Shown here: positions 21,455-22,292 of the stretch, piece by piece
How the letters are laid out: the number at the start of each line of letters is the position of its first letter
Position numbering within the stretch: the stretch's first letter is position 1
Made by a program: the position numbers and the translations under genes
The notes under the pieces: generated by a model
What the model saw: only the letters and a program-made list of their open reading frames with translations
Told to the model about the DNA's origin: nothing
The model's database searches: none
NCBI GenBank assembly: GCA_001776335.1
Contig: MFAZ01000011.1
Span: 16,099-38,390, forward strand
From: Candidatus Curtissbacteria bacterium RIFCSPHIGHO2_01_FULL_41_11
GTDB lineage: Bacteria > Patescibacteriota > Microgenomatia > Curtissbacterales > GWA2-41-24
DNA: 22,292 bases
Direction of reading: 5' to 3'

Positions 21455-22027
21455 TCAACCAGCTTGCGCTTCCTTAATCTCCAGCGATTTTATGGTATAA
21501 GCTGGGGGTTCAAAATCACCATGGTAAACCATTGAAACTCCCATTGTTTGATCTTCTTGCTCAGCCAAGAAATCTAACACTCGAGCTATGTCACCTCTAT
21601 GAGCCAGATATTTATTAGAATCCCCCTCACGCTCCTTTTTAGAAAGTCCTTCATATTGACTATCAAGATATACTTTTATGTGTGGAGCAATCTGCCCAAA
21701 GAAATCTGCAACACTCATATCAAAAATTAAACTGCTCTCGCTTTGTGCTACAGACGACTGTGCAACCTGCAAGCTAATTTCTTCTTTCTCGTCGAAGTCG
21801 CTGCTTACACTCAAATAGTAGCCTAATTGGGATAAAACACCCATGCAGACATCCGTTATCTCTTGGGGAGTTAACCAATCCGGCTTTGGAGTAGCATTAG
21901 TTAGTATTTCTTTTGCCGCATTACCCACAACCCTCCTTGATAAACCATAATGTATTTGGAAAGTAGACGTGCTGGCTGTTTCCTGTGGTGATGGTTGTGG
22001 TTTAGGCAAATCGGGCGAGTGAGTCAT
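21455..22027 (-). CDS. Orphan soluble protein with Pro/Ser/Thr-rich N-terminus
   Basis: Unrecognised 190-residue protein. The first 22 residues are low-complexity (SPDLPKPQPSPQETASTST). A globular part follows with IHYGLSRRVVGNAAKEIL, WLTPQEITDVCMGVLSQLGYYLSV and an acidic-polar segment, then DFFGQIAPHIKVYLDSQYEG and HRGDIARVLDFLAEQEDQ. The IHYGLSRR segment faintly resembles ATIHFMYGIS in the orphan at 19474, which may hint at a shared ancestor or may be chance. The start is set by an extended -10 box nine bases upstream. No function assigned. Confidence 0.7.
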   Translation of the reverse strand: MTHSPDLPKPQPSPQETASTSTFQIHYGLSRRVVGNAAKEILTNATPKPDWLTPQEITDVCMGVLSQLGYYLSVSSDFDEKEEISLQVAQSSVAQSESSLIFDMSVADFFGQIAPHIKVYLDSQYEGLSKKEREGDSNKYLAHRGDIARVLDFLAEQEDQTMGVSMVYHGDFEPPAYTIKSLEIKEAQAG

Positions 22028-22036
22028 TTCACCGTT

Positions 22037-22045
22037 ATTTTATCA
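22037..22045 (-). promoter_or_regulatory. Extended -10 box nine bases before the ATG at 22027
   Basis: TGATAAAAT on the minus strand combines a TGn extension with TAAAAT. The spacing to the ATG predicts a leader of about three bases. GGTGA immediately before the ATG is too close to act as a normal Shine-Dalgarno. Confidence 0.55.
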
Positions 22046-22085
22046 AATAATGCGTTCACAGGTACTGGAACACTTTCAGCTTCTC

Positions 22086-22114
22086 TTCACATAGGTTGAT
22101 AAATCCGATATAAT
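22086..22114 (+). promoter_or_regulatory. Strong promoter reading toward the terminal tRNA gene
   Basis: TTCACA (22086-22091) and TATAAT (22109-22114) are exactly 17 bases apart, five of six bases matching the -35 consensus and all six the -10. It would drive the hairpin-rich leader and the tRNA gene beginning at 22259. Confidence 0.7.
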
Positions 22115-22145
22115 TTAGAGCCAGCCCTTTAGGTTGCCCAAATGA

Positions 22146-22256
22146 GGAGAGGGGTTTAGCCCGAGGAGCGTAGCAATGAAAACTAATGCGCTTACGCGCA
22201 TGGGGGTATATTAACTCTAGCGAGTTAATTACTCCCCTCGCAAGCTAAAGGCTTGC
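22146..22256 (+). other. Hairpin-rich leader with a possible 12-codon frame
   Basis: Between the promoter and the tRNA are ATGCGC-TTAC-GCGCAT (22186-22201), a longer stem with core TTAACTC-TAGC-GAGTTAA (22211-22228) extended by GGGG/CCCC to about 22202-22237, and GCAAGC-TAAAG-GCTTGC (22240-22256). GAGGAG at 22163-22168 lies seven bases before an ATG at 22176 that opens MKTNALTRMGVY and stops at 22214. The short frame overlaps the first two stems. Whether it is translated is unknown; these could equally be processing structures or repeat debris. Confidence 0.5.
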
Positions 22257-22258
22257 TC

Positions 22259-22292
22259 GGGGGTATAGCTCAACTGGCAGAGCAATCGCCTT
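22259..22292 (+). tRNA. 5' part of a tRNA gene, truncated by the window end
   Basis: GGGGGTA (acceptor), TA, then GCTC-AACTGGCA-GAGC (D arm with GG) and ATCGC-CTT, the start of the anticodon arm, which is cut off. If the stem is ATCGC, the anticodon begins with T; tRNA-Val(UAC) or tRNA-Lys(UUU) would fit, but the identity cannot be decided here. Confidence 0.75.

Overview
The window looks like a chromosomal segment of an uncultivated Candidate Phyla Radiation (Patescibacteria) bacterium, probably of the Microgenomates type. This rests on gene content and style: tightly packed genes with ATGA overlaps, few Shine-Dalgarno sequences, a GatCAB amidotransferase, compact housekeeping proteins, many short orphan proteins, and palindromic repeats built around CCCTGAG...TCGAAGGG. 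It is inference, since no 16S gene or marker set is present. I see no phage, IS transposase, CRISPR array or recognisable defence system.

Layout. 1-3197 (+): end of an unknown gene, then gatC, gatA and gatB, the complete amidotransferase for indirect Gln/Asn-tRNA synthesis. 3246-6755 (+): dnaE, the replicative polymerase with a complete-looking PHP metal site. 6758-8180 (+): a promoter, a structured leader, then rplS, rnhB and a YraN-family nuclease-fold gene. 8208-9124 (+): two orphan genes, each with a -10 box six bases before its ATG. 9117-13699 (-): a compact run of a beta-CASP metallo-beta-lactamase-fold nuclease, a ribulose-phosphate-3-epimerase-like protein that has lost both metal-binding histidines, a LOG-family phosphoribohydrolase, a PfkB sugar kinase and a D-2-hydroxyacid dehydrogenase. 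13771-16072 (-): a glutaredoxin-like protein, a cryptic CxxC mini-gene coupled to it, a possible small membrane protein on the other strand, a small HAD-fold protein and a DEAD-box helicase with DETD in motif II.

16.1-22.3 kb is accessory in character: a 21-bp tandem triplicate, six orphan proteins, an AlkA-type DNA glycosylase, three copies of a roughly 80-165 bp dispersed repeat, tRNA-Glu(UUC), an MscS-like membrane protein, repeat-rich spacers, and a strong promoter with serial hairpins leading into a tRNA gene cut by the window end.

The clearest unusual signals are: (i) an in-frame dispersed repeat inside gatA; (ii) 7-8 bp tandem arrays ending 4-8 bases before three start codons; (iii) orphan genes sharing -10 boxes 6-9 bases before ATG, implying leaderless mRNAs; (iv) long direct repeats flanking an orphan gene; (v) the histidine-less epimerase-like protein in a sugar-phosphate operon.
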